DNA from: Patescibacteria group bacterium
Lineage (GTDB): Bacteria > Patescibacteriota > Gracilibacteria > UBA1369 > 2-02-FULL-48-14
Length of the DNA: 53,218 bases
Reading direction: 5' to 3'
Assembly (NCBI GenBank): GCA_018816805.1
Contig: JAHIVE010000030.1
Span: 1-53,218 of the forward strand
Shown: piece by piece, positions 9,062-18,147 of the stretch
Position numbering within the stretch: the stretch's first letter is position 1
How the letters are laid out: each line of letters starts with the position of its first letter
The notes under the pieces: model-generated
Databases searched by the model: none
What the model saw: only the letters and a program-made list of their open reading frames with translations
Told to the model about the DNA's origin: nothing
Translations under genes and position numbers: made by a program

Positions 9062-11432
9062 GAAACTTTGGCAATAACAATGGTTCTCTCAAATGAGGTA
9101 TTTTTTTAATTATTTCTAAGTCCTTTAGATTAAACTTTCCATAATACAAGTCCTTCAAGTCTCCACCATTTTCCACAAAAGATTTAATCTGTAAATATCC
9201 CGAAAAGTACATTATTTCTTTGGTAAATGCGCCTGACTTTGAAGTATCTTCAATGCCTCTCTTTACCTTAACAGTTGTTCTAAATGCTTTTTCCTTTTTC
9301 ATGCCAAGCTTTCGACAATAATCATATGTTTCAGCAAAATTATGACTTAAGGCAAAATTTACAACAAATACTAAAACAGCACTTCTATAATTTTTCTCTA
9401 CATCATGAGGAATAACAAACTCTTGATTCCATATAGCCAGACCTTCTTGAGTTTCCAGATATGAACCAAAACCCCTATTCATCATCTCATAATACTGTCT
9501 CTTACCATTCTCTGCAGTCAATATATGAGTTTCAATTTCATGTGCCACAACCATTCGAACCCTATCTGGACTAAATATTGATCCTTGCCTAACAAAGAGA
9601 ACATTCTTCTTTCCAGCTATACAATCAGAAACCATCTCTTTTTTCACTTTCACTTTCCAATAATTTAAATTGTAATCCAAAAATACCCTTTCAAATTCCT
9701 TAATTGCTTCCTCCATTGGAATCATCCTATCAGGTTTAGGAAATTCTTTAGGTTTTAAATCAAGCTTTTCTTGAGCCGATTGCAATAGTTCACTCTTTGG
9801 AGTCCCAAATAATTTTTCTGATTTTTCTACAAAATTTTCAGTTCCAATTGACTCCAAAAGTTCTACTTTTGCCCTCACTTCCAACAATTTTTCATGGTAC
9901 AAAATTCCCAATGCAGAATTATCAAGTTCTCCTTCAACTTTTTTCAAATTCTCTTTTAAATGGAAAGGATCAAAAATGAATTCTGGATAAATGAATTCCG
10001 GGTTATATTCATTATTTTCAAAAAACTTATGTGATTCCTCTAAAATGTTAATTGGCTTCAGATGATATAAAAGTTTGATTTGTCTATCTATAGCAATTAG
10101 CTTTTTATCTATTTCTAAATAATTTGGCCCACTTTTTTTTGAAATTGTTTCCTTAACTTTCTTTAAATTCGGAAGTAAAGTCCTAGTTTTCTTAGACTTT
10201 GACGGATCTATCAAAAAACCTTGCAAATCCCTCCTGCCAACTACTATGTCAAATGGTTTACCGGATAAATCTTCAACGTTCGCTAGAGTCTGAATTCTAA
10301 TATCAGCCAAAGAAAACTTCACTTTCACTTTGTGCGAATCTTCATATATTTCAAGACCCAAATCATCCACCAATTCTCTATCTATTATTGAACCGTCTAA
10401 AAGAGGATTAATTGATGCCCAAACATGTCTTGTTTCGCTTCCACCAAGAACTTTTACTTTCTCCATACTTGAAATTACTTCTTTACCACTTATTTTTTTC
10501 ACTTCTTTCTCAATTTTATTACCAAACATATCCTGAGCAATTCTCACACCTTTTTCTGGAGTATTTACCTTTACACCTTCAATTCTTTCTAATCTTTTCC
10601 TCAAAGGTGCCAAATTTGCAATTTGAACACCTAAACCTGCCCTAGCGTTTATCTCTAAAAGTACTGGACCGGAATTTTTATCCACAACAATATCTGCCGC
10701 CAAATAACCCAAATTTGTTACCAATTGTACCTTTGATGCAATCAATAAAATTTCATCCCAATATGGTATTTGAAAACCTTTTATTGGTCCAATTCCAGGA
10801 ATTTCTTCAACAATTTTATTGTGATGAACAACATGAGTCGCCGTCCCCTTTGCAATATCAATTCCAACTCCAACAGCTCCCAAGTGCAAATTCGCTTTCC
10901 CATCTGACTCTTTTGTTGGCAACCTTAGCATTGCCATAACAGGAATTAAATTGTGAACAACAACGCGAATGTCCGGCAATCCCTTATATGAAAATTTTTC
11001 TATTGAATCATCACAAGCAATTCTTTGTTCAAAAAAAGCCGTATCAGCCATTCCAGAAATGCTAAACCTTCCCTCTAGAATGTCACTGATTGTTTCAATT
11101 AATTCAGGTAACGAAACCCTACCTCCACTTACTTTCACAAAATCACCATTTTCCCTTCCAATTACAGGTATTATTCCCTCCCCGCCATATCCCAAATTTG
11201 GTTTTAATACAAAAGATGCAGGCAAAGCTGAAAAATCAAACTTATCTAAGTCTTCCTGATTTCTAATTACAGCATACAATTTTGGAACAGAAATATCCCT
11301 AGCTGACAAAAATTGCTTTGTTTTTAATTTATCATCCGCTAAACGAATCGCCTTTTTTTTGTTATAGGGGCGAATATATAAATAATTGCGTGCATTTATA
11401 CCTAAAATTCCATGATTTTTTAAAATACTCAT
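9054..11432 (-). CDS. Three-domain ATP-grasp ligase / retropepsin-like / DUF1704 (MATCAP-like) peptidase
   Basis: A 792-residue soluble protein. Residues 1-300 are an ATP-grasp of the RimK-related alpha-L-glutamate ligase type: ATP-binding loop VLKPNLGYGGEG (K77) and metal motif LLEINARAG (E260, N262). Residues about 327-411 look like the retropepsin-like domain linked to such ligases (GRRDLQGFLIDP), but the expected catalytic DTG appears as N342-P-L, so this part is probably inactive. Residues about 430-792 are a DUF1704 QEGLA-motif metallopeptidase with HEIETH at 631-636 and TQEGLA with E663 as the likely third zinc ligand. Eukaryotic MATCAP proteins of this family remove the C-terminal Tyr of tubulin. 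The start overlaps the 7TM gene stop as TAATG, so the two are translationally coupled. The protein substrate is unknown. Confidence 0.82.
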   Translation of the reverse strand: MSILKNHGILGINARNYLYIRPYNKKKAIRLADDKLKTKQFLSARDISVPKLYAVIRNQEDLDKFDFSALPASFVLKPNLGYGGEGIIPVIGRENGDFVKVSGGRVSLPELIETISDILEGRFSISGMADTAFFEQRIACDDSIEKFSYKGLPDIRVVVHNLIPVMAMLRLPTKESDGKANLHLGAVGVGIDIAKGTATHVVHHNKIVEEIPGIGPIKGFQIPYWDEILLIASKVQLVTNLGYLAADIVVDKNSGPVLLEINARAGLGVQIANLAPLRKRLERIEGVKVNTPEKGVRIAQDMFGNKIEKEVKKISGKEVISSMEKVKVLGGSETRHVWASINPLLDGSIIDRELVDDLGLEIYEDSHKVKVKFSLADIRIQTLANVEDLSGKPFDIVVGRRDLQGFLIDPSKSKKTRTLLPNLKKVKETISKKSGPNYLEIDKKLIAIDRQIKLLYHLKPINILEESHKFFENNEYNPEFIYPEFIFDPFHLKENLKKVEGELDNSALGILYHEKLLEVRAKVELLESIGTENFVEKSEKLFGTPKSELLQSAQEKLDLKPKEFPKPDRMIPMEEAIKEFERVFLDYNLNYWKVKVKKEMVSDCIAGKKNVLFVRQGSIFSPDRVRMVVAHEIETHILTAENGKRQYYEMMNRGFGSYLETQEGLAIWNQEFVIPHDVEKNYRSAVLVFVVNFALSHNFAETYDYCRKLGMKKEKAFRTTVKVKRGIEDTSKSGAFTKEIMYFSGYLQIKSFVENGGDLKDLYYGKFNLKDLEIIKKIPHLREPLLLPKFLS

Positions 11433-12943
11433 TATTCCTCAAGGTGACGAAAGATGTCTCTAAATCTTGCATACTCAACCAATCTAAGCCCTGTCCATCT
11501 TGCCAAAAAGACGTTAAATAATAGGAATAAAAATATTATTTCAGGATGACCCAGGACGGCTACCTTCAACAAAGTCCATTCAGCAATAAAATAACAAAGT
11601 ACTGCAACGGAAACAGCCTCCGTAATCAGCAACACCGCTGACTTCAATCCCTTTCCGCTTTGAATACTTACAAACTTCTCAACCATGGTACTCATAATTA
11701 ACATTGGGAAAACTGATATCCCTACAATCTGTGTGATATTCAAATAAGCCCCCAAAAGTAATAATAACAAAATTGTAAAACTTACTATAATCATCACAAT
11801 CGCCATTCTAGGGATATAAAGAAGCCTGTATCTCTTCAAAAACAACCTTGTCAAAGTTCCAATAAATAAAATTGCGAATAAAAACAAAAGTCCATAACTG
11901 ATATCAAGTGCAATAAAAGAAAGTGCCAAAATTGAAGGTGTATAAACACCCAAAGTAGTTAGCCCAACTACCTGTTTCATAAAAGCAACCACTGTCACAA
12001 TAACAGGCAACATCAATACTAATTGTAATGTATTGCTTGGCACACCCCTTTCTATCATTGAATTTACTAAAAAAGACATTACATTCCATGGTTTTACATG
12101 CAGTTTCTCATCTACAACTTCATATTGAATTGCTCTTTCGTCCAATACGGAAATAAAATCCACAATATCAAAAGTCTCAATTGAAACCCAAACAGCTTCA
12201 ATTCTAGTTAGAATAATCTGTTTAGGATTGATTGTTGTAAACACACCACGAGCAATATTTTTTAACGAACCAAAATCTTGATCTGAAATAAAAATGATAT
12301 TCTTGTCCTTAAATACTCCCGATTGATCTAACTGAGACAGTACCGTCAGCCCAATACTTCCTCTGGTCATTACAATCACAGTATCAATATCATTAAAATA
12401 TGAAATATTTTCTGCAATATCATTCCTCAACACCTCTTCTGCTAAAAACGCTGACTGATTTGAATAACTCTCAATAAGTCTTACATAAACTCGCTCATTT
12501 GTTGCACTTTCTATAAATCTATCAACCCTTTCCTTTTCATCATGAATATTTGTGATTAAAACCAATGAATTCTCATAAACAAACACGTCATGTAAAACTG
12601 TAGCTTGATTTTCAAAATTATCTCTAACAACCAAGGTAACTTCATATTCACCTGATTCAGCATAAGAATGAACAACTTCGGGTCCCTGCTGTCGATTCCC
12701 GTCCCCAAAAAACCATTCATAAGTCAGTTCAGCACCCTCCATTAAATCCTCTGTTGCTGTCGCATCAAAAATAATACTTTTATTTACCTCAACGTTGGTT
12801 TTTGCATTAATAACAGCTTGAATCTGAGGTTCTTCAGCTAATTCCACCGCCTCATCCTCTTCACTTGGCAAAAATGAAAAAGCCAAAGCTGTTGGGGCAA
12901 GGTTTGCAAGCAAAACTAGAATTAAGAGAATTCTTCTTAGCAT
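11432..12943 (-). CDS. PKD-domain protein with C-terminal 7TM module (7TM_transglut type)
   Basis: A 503-residue exported membrane protein. A signal peptide (about 1-21, cut near ALAF) is followed by a PKD domain at about 45-130 (FGDGNRQQ, HSYAESGEYEVTLVV). An alpha/beta domain of unknown type covers about 130-295. The last 200 residues have about seven hydrophobic helices resembling the 7TM module usually fused to an inactive transglutaminase beside RimK-like ligases. Here the transglutaminase is replaced by PKD plus the unknown domain. It is the first gene of a two-gene unit with the ligase-peptidase (TAATG overlap). A TATGAT -10 ends 7 nt before the ATG, predicting a leaderless message. 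It may hold the ligase-peptidase at the membrane. Confidence 0.75.
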   Translation of the reverse strand: MLRRILLILVLLANLAPTALAFSFLPSEEDEAVELAEEPQIQAVINAKTNVEVNKSIIFDATATEDLMEGAELTYEWFFGDGNRQQGPEVVHSYAESGEYEVTLVVRDNFENQATVLHDVFVYENSLVLITNIHDEKERVDRFIESATNERVYVRLIESYSNQSAFLAEEVLRNDIAENISYFNDIDTVIVMTRGSIGLTVLSQLDQSGVFKDKNIIFISDQDFGSLKNIARGVFTTINPKQIILTRIEAVWVSIETFDIVDFISVLDERAIQYEVVDEKLHVKPWNVMSFLVNSMIERGVPSNTLQLVLMLPVIVTVVAFMKQVVGLTTLGVYTPSILALSFIALDISYGLLFLFAILFIGTLTRLFLKRYRLLYIPRMAIVMIIVSFTILLLLLLGAYLNITQIVGISVFPMLIMSTMVEKFVSIQSGKGLKSAVLLITEAVSVAVLCYFIAEWTLLKVAVLGHPEIIFLFLLFNVFLARWTGLRLVEYARFRDIFRHLEE

Positions 12944-12949
12944 GTGAAT

Positions 12950-12958
12950 ATCATATCA
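12950..12958 (-). promoter_or_regulatory. -10 element of the 7TM / ligase-peptidase unit
   Basis: On the minus strand TGA-TATGAT has its hexamer at 12955-12950, so the start point should coincide with the ATG at 12943. The -35 region is poor (CTTTAG at a 17-bp spacing), so the extended -10 must carry the activity. Confidence 0.5.
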
Positions 12959-12987
12959 AATCTAATAAAAAACTAAAGGGCAGCCTC

Positions 12988-13016
12988 TTTACTAAAAAAG
13001 CAATTTCTGCTATACT
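12988..13016 (+). promoter_or_regulatory. Promoter of the Ig/FN3 surface protein
   Basis: TTTACT (12988-12993), a 17-bp spacer and TATACT (13011-13016) with an upstream TGC form an extended -10 promoter. Transcription should begin near 13023, which rules out coding starts upstream of that point and supports the ATG at 13048. Confidence 0.7.
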
Positions 13017-13047
13017 AACTAGAAAAATAAAAATAAAAATCCACGGT

Positions 13048-15264
13048 ATGGCAAACCTATTTCAAAAAATACTTCATAAAGGACGGTTTATTATTGTAGC
13101 TGCTATTGTTTTAACAATAACATCAGCTCCGTTCATGAGTAATGCTGGAGGTAGTACTCAAAGTACTATTCAAATTAGCGCATCAGATACAATTGCTGGT
13201 CTTTCCTCAGAAATTGAAGTTGCAAATGCAAATCCTTTTGAAAATCTTGAGGTACTTGTTTTAAAACCAAGTGGTAATCAATTATCAATTGAAACTGTAT
13301 CTGATAAAGAAGGTAAAGCAGATCTAACATTATCTGACTATCATTTAAGAGAAGCAGGCATCTATTCAGTAGCTGCAAAACGTATTGGTTCAAATGAAAA
13401 ATATAGTAAAGAATATAATTTTGAAGTTCGTTCTAATACAGTCTCAACTACAAAATCAACAGTAGAACTTTCAAAAAACACAGCAGAAAAAGGAGAAACC
13501 GTAGAAATGAAAGCTTATCTTACGGATCAATACGGTAATCCAATCAATGGTCATTCTCTTCAAGTAGTTTCCTCTAAAGATACAGATGCAATTTATAGCC
13601 CATCTTATGTAACTGACAAAAATGGTGTCATGGATTTCTACATCTCAAGTGAAACCAAAGGAATTGCAACTTACACTGTTTTAGATACAACGGTAAACAA
13701 ACAACTTGCCACTCAACCAAAATTGGCATTTCTAAGCGGCAATGAAATATACAAAGAAGTTGGAGGTTGGAGCAACGACGTAGCAAAAATTGTTTTAGCT
13801 GCAGAAAGTGGACCTATTGATTCCTTTAGAATCAGTGGACTTTCAGGCAATGTGGAAGATGGAGAATCAAAAACAATAACTGTTACAGCTCTAGATGCTG
13901 ACGGTTACACTGTTACAGACTACACGGGAGAGATTCGCTTTTCTTCTTCTGATGACAGTGCAACGCTACCAAATGATTATACTTTCCTTGCAGAAGACCA
14001 GGGTGAGCACCAATTTAATCTTGCCGTAAAATTTGTAACAACAGGTCCGCAAATCTTAACTGTTACAGATGTAGATCAATTTAATATTACTGGTGATGCT
14101 GAATTTGATGTTGTTAATGCCGGAAATATTGGAGAAGAAGTAATTGAAGTAGAACCTGATTTTGAAACTGAAGAATTCACCAGAGAAGGTGATTTCACTC
14201 TAATAAGTCCTGCAAGCGGATCTTATTCAACAAATGAAATCCAAATCCAAGGTGAAGCCGACTATGGTTACAGTGCAATTATCTATGTTGATGATGAAGA
14301 AGCTGGCAGAACGGAAGTTGACTTTGACAATAGTTTTTCTTACACACTGGAAAACGTAGATGACGGTACTTATGACATTTACGTTGACATTGTTGATCTT
14401 GGTGAAGGTGATCCAGGAGAAGAAGAAATTCTAGAAGTTATTGAAAATTCAGATCTTGAAAGAATTGTTATTGATACAACAGCACCTGAATTAGTATCAA
14501 TTACAGTTGATCCTTCTGGATCAATTACTCCAGGTGAAACAATTGAGATAACCGTATTGAGTGAAGATAATCTCGATTCCGTATCAGTATTATTAAATGA
14601 AGAATTATATGAACTTGAGGCAACAGCAGTATCTGGAAAATACCAAACAACAGCAATTGTGCCTGATGAAGAAGGAGAAGTTTCTGTAGACGTAATCCTT
14701 GTTGATGCATTAGGTAATGAAGTTCAATACAGAGATGAATTAACATTAACTGTAGCATCTGATACAACGGAAATTCCTGAGGAACCAGTTCTTGAGAATG
14801 TTCTTCCAGGTCAAGTTTCTGGATTAACAACATCCCCAGGACAAGGAGAAATCCTATTAACTTGGGAAGCTTCAGAAGAAGGATCAAATCCTATCTCTTT
14901 CTATAAAATTTATTATGGTCCATCTCCAGAAGCATTGTTTGCGAGCACACAAACTTATGATTCTTCAACAACTTGGTCAATAACAGACCTTCAAGGAGAA
15001 GATATGTACTATATTGCAGTTTCAGCAATTGACTCTGAAGGCAATGAGGGTCCGTTAAGCGGTGTAACATCATCTAAGCCTCTTGCAAAAGCGGCAACGG
15101 AACCTACAGATATTCCAATCCTTACAACTACAACAATCACTGAAACCGGAACTCCTGGTGAAACTCCTGATTCTGGACCTGAAACAACTGCAATTATTTC
15201 ATTAAGTTTAGCACTTGCACTTGGTTACACTTGCAGGAAAAAACTTTCAATTCAAAAAATATAA
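13048..15264 (+). CDS. Surface protein with Ig-like and fibronectin III domains and a sortase-like C-terminus
   Basis: A 738-residue exported protein if started at ATG 13048. The open frame extends to 12865, but that part overlaps the divergent gene and lies upstream of the promoter. A signal peptide with the core IIVAAIVLTITSA is followed by beta-rich Ig-like/Big domains (about 35-400), a linker rich in Glu and Asp, two further Ig-like domains (about 430-610) and an FN3 domain near the end (PGQVSGLTTSPGQG to AISAIDSEGN-like). The C-terminus reads PDSGPE, then an apolar helix, then CRKK, which resembles an LPxTG-type cell-wall sorting signal. A role in adhesion or the cell envelope is likely. 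No sortase is seen in the window. Confidence 0.8.
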   Translation: MANLFQKILHKGRFIIVAAIVLTITSAPFMSNAGGSTQSTIQISASDTIAGLSSEIEVANANPFENLEVLVLKPSGNQLSIETVSDKEGKADLTLSDYHLREAGIYSVAAKRIGSNEKYSKEYNFEVRSNTVSTTKSTVELSKNTAEKGETVEMKAYLTDQYGNPINGHSLQVVSSKDTDAIYSPSYVTDKNGVMDFYISSETKGIATYTVLDTTVNKQLATQPKLAFLSGNEIYKEVGGWSNDVAKIVLAAESGPIDSFRISGLSGNVEDGESKTITVTALDADGYTVTDYTGEIRFSSSDDSATLPNDYTFLAEDQGEHQFNLAVKFVTTGPQILTVTDVDQFNITGDAEFDVVNAGNIGEEVIEVEPDFETEEFTREGDFTLISPASGSYSTNEIQIQGEADYGYSAIIYVDDEEAGRTEVDFDNSFSYTLENVDDGTYDIYVDIVDLGEGDPGEEEILEVIENSDLERIVIDTTAPELVSITVDPSGSITPGETIEITVLSEDNLDSVSVLLNEELYELEATAVSGKYQTTAIVPDEEGEVSVDVILVDALGNEVQYRDELTLTVASDTTEIPEEPVLENVLPGQVSGLTTSPGQGEILLTWEASEEGSNPISFYKIYYGPSPEALFASTQTYDSSTTWSITDLQGEDMYYIAVSAIDSEGNEGPLSGVTSSKPLAKAATEPTDIPILTTTTITETGTPGETPDSGPETTAIISLSLALALGYTCRKKLSIQKI

Positions 15265-15279
15265 ACTTTCTGTTAAAAT
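15251..15279 (+). promoter_or_regulatory. Promoter of yggT-cysS
   Basis: TTCAAA (15251-15256), a 17-bp spacer and TAAAAT (15274-15279) preceded by TGT. The -35 lies in the last codons of the surface protein gene. The start is expected near 15286, 13 nt before the yggT ATG. Confidence 0.65.
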
Positions 15280-15298
15280 CCACGGGTAATCTTTATCT

Positions 15299-15547
15299 AT
15301 GGATTTTATCATTCAAACTGTAAATATACTTGCAGACATACTAATTGTTTTTATATTTATAAGAGTAATTTTTTCTTGGTTTGGTCTACAGCCAGGTTGG
15401 CTGACAAAAGTGATTTTTGAAACAACAAATCCAATCCTTAAACCAATTCAAAAAGCGCTCCCAAATACTGGCATGATTGATTTTTCACCCATGGTCGCTT
15501 TTTTCATAATACAATTGGTGCGTTCACTCATTAATCACGGATTATGA
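15299..15547 (+). CDS. YggT family membrane protein
   Basis: An 82-residue YggT family protein with two hydrophobic helices (about 5-27 and 58-78). The conserved segment between them reads FSWFG followed by NPILKPIQKALPN, a close match to the family. YggT proteins are small integral membrane proteins found near cell division and cell-wall genes; their activity is not settled. The stop overlaps the cysS start as ATGA (15544-15547), so cysS is translationally coupled to it. Confidence 0.88.
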   Translation: MDFIIQTVNILADILIVFIFIRVIFSWFGLQPGWLTKVIFETTNPILKPIQKALPNTGMIDFSPMVAFFIIQLVRSLINHGL

Positions 15548-16863
15548 TTCAAATCTACGACAGTATGACGGGCTCAAAACGCCCTTTTGAGAAAGACAAA
15601 AACGAAACGGTAAAAATGTATGTTTGCGGCCCCACCGTTTACGACAACGCCCATTTAGGACATGGTCGCAGTGCTGTTGCATTTGACTTAGTACGTCGTT
15701 TTCTTGAATTTTCAGGCTATGAAGTCGACTTCGCCTTCAATATCACCGACATAGATGACAAAATGATAAACCGCGCAAATGACGAAGGTATTTCAGTGCC
15801 AGAACTAGCAGAAAAGATAATTCCTGAATATGAAAAAGATTACGCAGCACTTGGCATTAAACCACCAACAAAAAATCCACGCGCTACTGAATTTATAGAA
15901 GAAATGGTCAATCTTATAAAAAAACTTGAAGATGGAAGCCATACATACAAACTAAAAGATGGCATATATTTTGACATCACAACTTTCCCTGACTACGGAG
16001 CCCTCTCACACCAAAAAATGGATGAACTCGCAGCGGGCACAAGTATTGAAAAACGAGACGACAAAAAAAACCATCAAGATTTTGTTCTTTGGAAATTTAA
16101 AAAAGAAGGTGAACCTTTTTGGCCAAGCCCATGGGGTGACGGTCGCCCAGGTTGGCATATTGAATGCAGCGCAATGAGCACTTCCCTTCTTGGAGATACA
16201 TTGGACATTCACGGCGGCGGCTTAGACCTTAAATTTCCTCACCATGAATGTGAAATTGCCCAAAGCACATCTTTAACCGCCAAACCATTCGCTCGCTTTT
16301 GGATGCACAATGGCTACATTACTGTAAATAAGGAAAAAATGAGTAAATCCTTAGGCAATTTTTTTACCTTGAAAGACATTTTTAAATCATACCATCCACG
16401 CGTCGTTCGCCTTTTTCTCATTTCAACACACTATAGATCTCCAATTGAATATTCAACAGAGCTTTTAGAGCAAGCTCGCCAAACTCTTCGCCGCTTAGAC
16501 GAATTTTGGCTTAAACACACCCGTGAAATTTCAGATTCCGTAGACGACCAAGTTCTTAACTCAATTTCAGAAAAACTTTCAAATGACTTTGATTCCGCCG
16601 GTGCATTTTCAGTGCTTTTTGAATGGATGAACACAAATCCAAAAGATGCAGGTGCAACACTTGAAGAAATAAATGAAATTTTTAACATCTTCCCCAAAGA
16701 TTTCGTTCTCACAGATGAACAACAAAAACTTGTACAAAAACGGGGAGAAGCCAGAAAAGAAAAAAATTGGTCTCTCTCAGATTCACTCCGCGAAGAGCTT
16801 GCAAAAGATGGCATTGAAGTTGAAGACACACCTGAAGGACAATACCTAAAACCCAAAATTTAA
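15544..16863 (+). CDS. cysS: Cysteinyl-tRNA synthetase
   Basis: CysRS charges tRNA-Cys with cysteine in the cytoplasm. The class I signatures are plain: HLGH at residues 37-40 inside CGPTVYDNAHLGHGRS, and KMSKS at 265-269. Zinc-site residues are the Cys of CGPTVYD, the Cys of WHIECSAMS, and the HHE segment of FPHHECEIAQS. At 439 residues it is slightly short, with a trimmed C-terminal domain that still has the helical EARKEKNW and LREELAKDGIEVEDT pattern. It is coupled to yggT by ATGA and its stop overlaps the convergent murC stop. Confidence 0.97.
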   Translation: MIQIYDSMTGSKRPFEKDKNETVKMYVCGPTVYDNAHLGHGRSAVAFDLVRRFLEFSGYEVDFAFNITDIDDKMINRANDEGISVPELAEKIIPEYEKDYAALGIKPPTKNPRATEFIEEMVNLIKKLEDGSHTYKLKDGIYFDITTFPDYGALSHQKMDELAAGTSIEKRDDKKNHQDFVLWKFKKEGEPFWPSPWGDGRPGWHIECSAMSTSLLGDTLDIHGGGLDLKFPHHECEIAQSTSLTAKPFARFWMHNGYITVNKEKMSKSLGNFFTLKDIFKSYHPRVVRLFLISTHYRSPIEYSTELLEQARQTLRRLDEFWLKHTREISDSVDDQVLNSISEKLSNDFDSAGAFSVLFEWMNTNPKDAGATLEEINEIFNIFPKDFVLTDEQQKLVQKRGEARKEKNWSLSDSLREELAKDGIEVEDTPEGQYLKPKI

Positions 16864-18110
16864 GCACCAAACGCAGTCCCTTCCTCAGTCAGCATTGGGA
16901 TCAGGTGAGTCACATCCCCGGCTCCCATCACCAAAATCAAATCCCCGCTTCCCACATTATCTCGCAAATAATTCGCGGTTTCTTCAAGTCCTTGCCCGTT
17001 TTGAACATTTTCATGGTGCTCAGAAATTTTATCAACCAAAGTATCGACAGAAACCGCATTAACAGCTTCCTCACTATCCCTAACCTTATAAATATTTGGA
17101 ATAATCACCTCATCCGCATCCTCAAAAGACTCCGCAAACTGCTCAATCAAAGCCGCCGTCCGACTATATTGGTGAGGTTGAAAAACTGCAATAATTCTCG
17201 CTTCAGGATGTTTCTCATGTGCGGCTTGCAAGGTTGCCATAATTTCAGTTGGATGATGTGCGTAGTCGTCATAAACCAAGGCACCATTAATATCACCTCT
17301 GTATTCAAATCTACGCCAAGTACCTTTAAATTCCTTCAATGCATCTGAAATTATTGAATCACCAACTCCTAATCTTCTAGCCAAAGTAGCCGCCATCCCT
17401 GCATTATATAAATTGTGATAACCAGGAACAGCTAATTCACCATCATATTCTGAAATTTCATCCGGCCAAATCACTTCTTCACTCTGATCAGCCAACTCTT
17501 TAAATGCATTTTCATAATCCTCCTCAGACTTAAAATAATCCAAATGATCCACCTCAATATTTGTTATTCCGGTTAATGCAGGATGTAATGATAAAAAATT
17601 TCTCCTATACTCACAAGCTTCTACAACCATAATCTCACCCTGCCCAATCCTAACATTTTTTTGACCGAATTCCTTAACGCGCGATCCTACAATTACTGTC
17701 GGATCCACTCCTGCTTTCTCTAAAATAATTGAAAGCATAGCTGTAGTTGTTGTTTTACCATGAGTCCCGGCAATCGCAACTAATCTATAAGATTTTGAAG
17801 CAGCCCCCAGGGCCTGGAAATATGTCATTAGCGGTATTCCCAGTTCTTTTGCTTTTTCAAGTTCCGGGTTCGAAAGAGGAATTGCTTCACTGTAAATCAC
17901 CAAATCTGTATCTTTTGGTAAAAATTCTGCAAAATGCCCAAGCTCAACGCCCATTCCTTCAGATTTCAGCTCTTCTATCAAAACCGAATCAGATGAATCT
18001 GTTCCACTCACCTCTTTCCCATGAGCTTTGAAAAGTCTTGCCAGTGCACTCATACCAATGCCCCCTATGCCCACAAAAAACACTTTATTAGCGTCTTTAA
18101 AAAATTCCAT
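16860..18110 (-). CDS. murC: UDP-N-acetylmuramate--L-alanine ligase
   Basis: MurC adds the first amino acid, L-Ala, to UDP-MurNAc in peptidoglycan synthesis. The 416-residue product shows the N-terminal substrate-binding Rossmann motif GIGGIGMSALA (about 14-25), the ATP loop GTHGKTTTT (115-123, K119), the central-domain NIEVDHLDYF and the C-terminal AVFQPHQYSR. It is shorter than the usual 450-490 residues through trimmed loops, but no core motif is lost. It is divergent from the FtsB-like gene. On the minus strand a TGA-TAGAAT extended -10 at 18141-18136 would leave a leader of about 20 nt. Confidence 0.95.
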   Translation of the reverse strand: MEFFKDANKVFFVGIGGIGMSALARLFKAHGKEVSGTDSSDSVLIEELKSEGMGVELGHFAEFLPKDTDLVIYSEAIPLSNPELEKAKELGIPLMTYFQALGAASKSYRLVAIAGTHGKTTTTAMLSIILEKAGVDPTVIVGSRVKEFGQKNVRIGQGEIMVVEACEYRRNFLSLHPALTGITNIEVDHLDYFKSEEDYENAFKELADQSEEVIWPDEISEYDGELAVPGYHNLYNAGMAATLARRLGVGDSIISDALKEFKGTWRRFEYRGDINGALVYDDYAHHPTEIMATLQAAHEKHPEARIIAVFQPHQYSRTAALIEQFAESFEDADEVIIPNIYKVRDSEEAVNAVSVDTLVDKISEHHENVQNGQGLEETANYLRDNVGSGDLILVMGAGDVTHLIPMLTEEGTAFGA

Positions 18111-18147
18111 AATTTGTGTAATATTTTGCTAAGCGATTCTATCAAAT

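Noticed and set aside
9797..11521. Several plus-strand frames of 60-100 codons
   Set aside because: They are antisense shadows of the ligase-peptidase gene, with biased, low-complexity composition.
12865..13047. Upstream extension of the surface protein gene
   Set aside because: It overlaps the divergent 7TM gene and lies upstream of its own promoter start.
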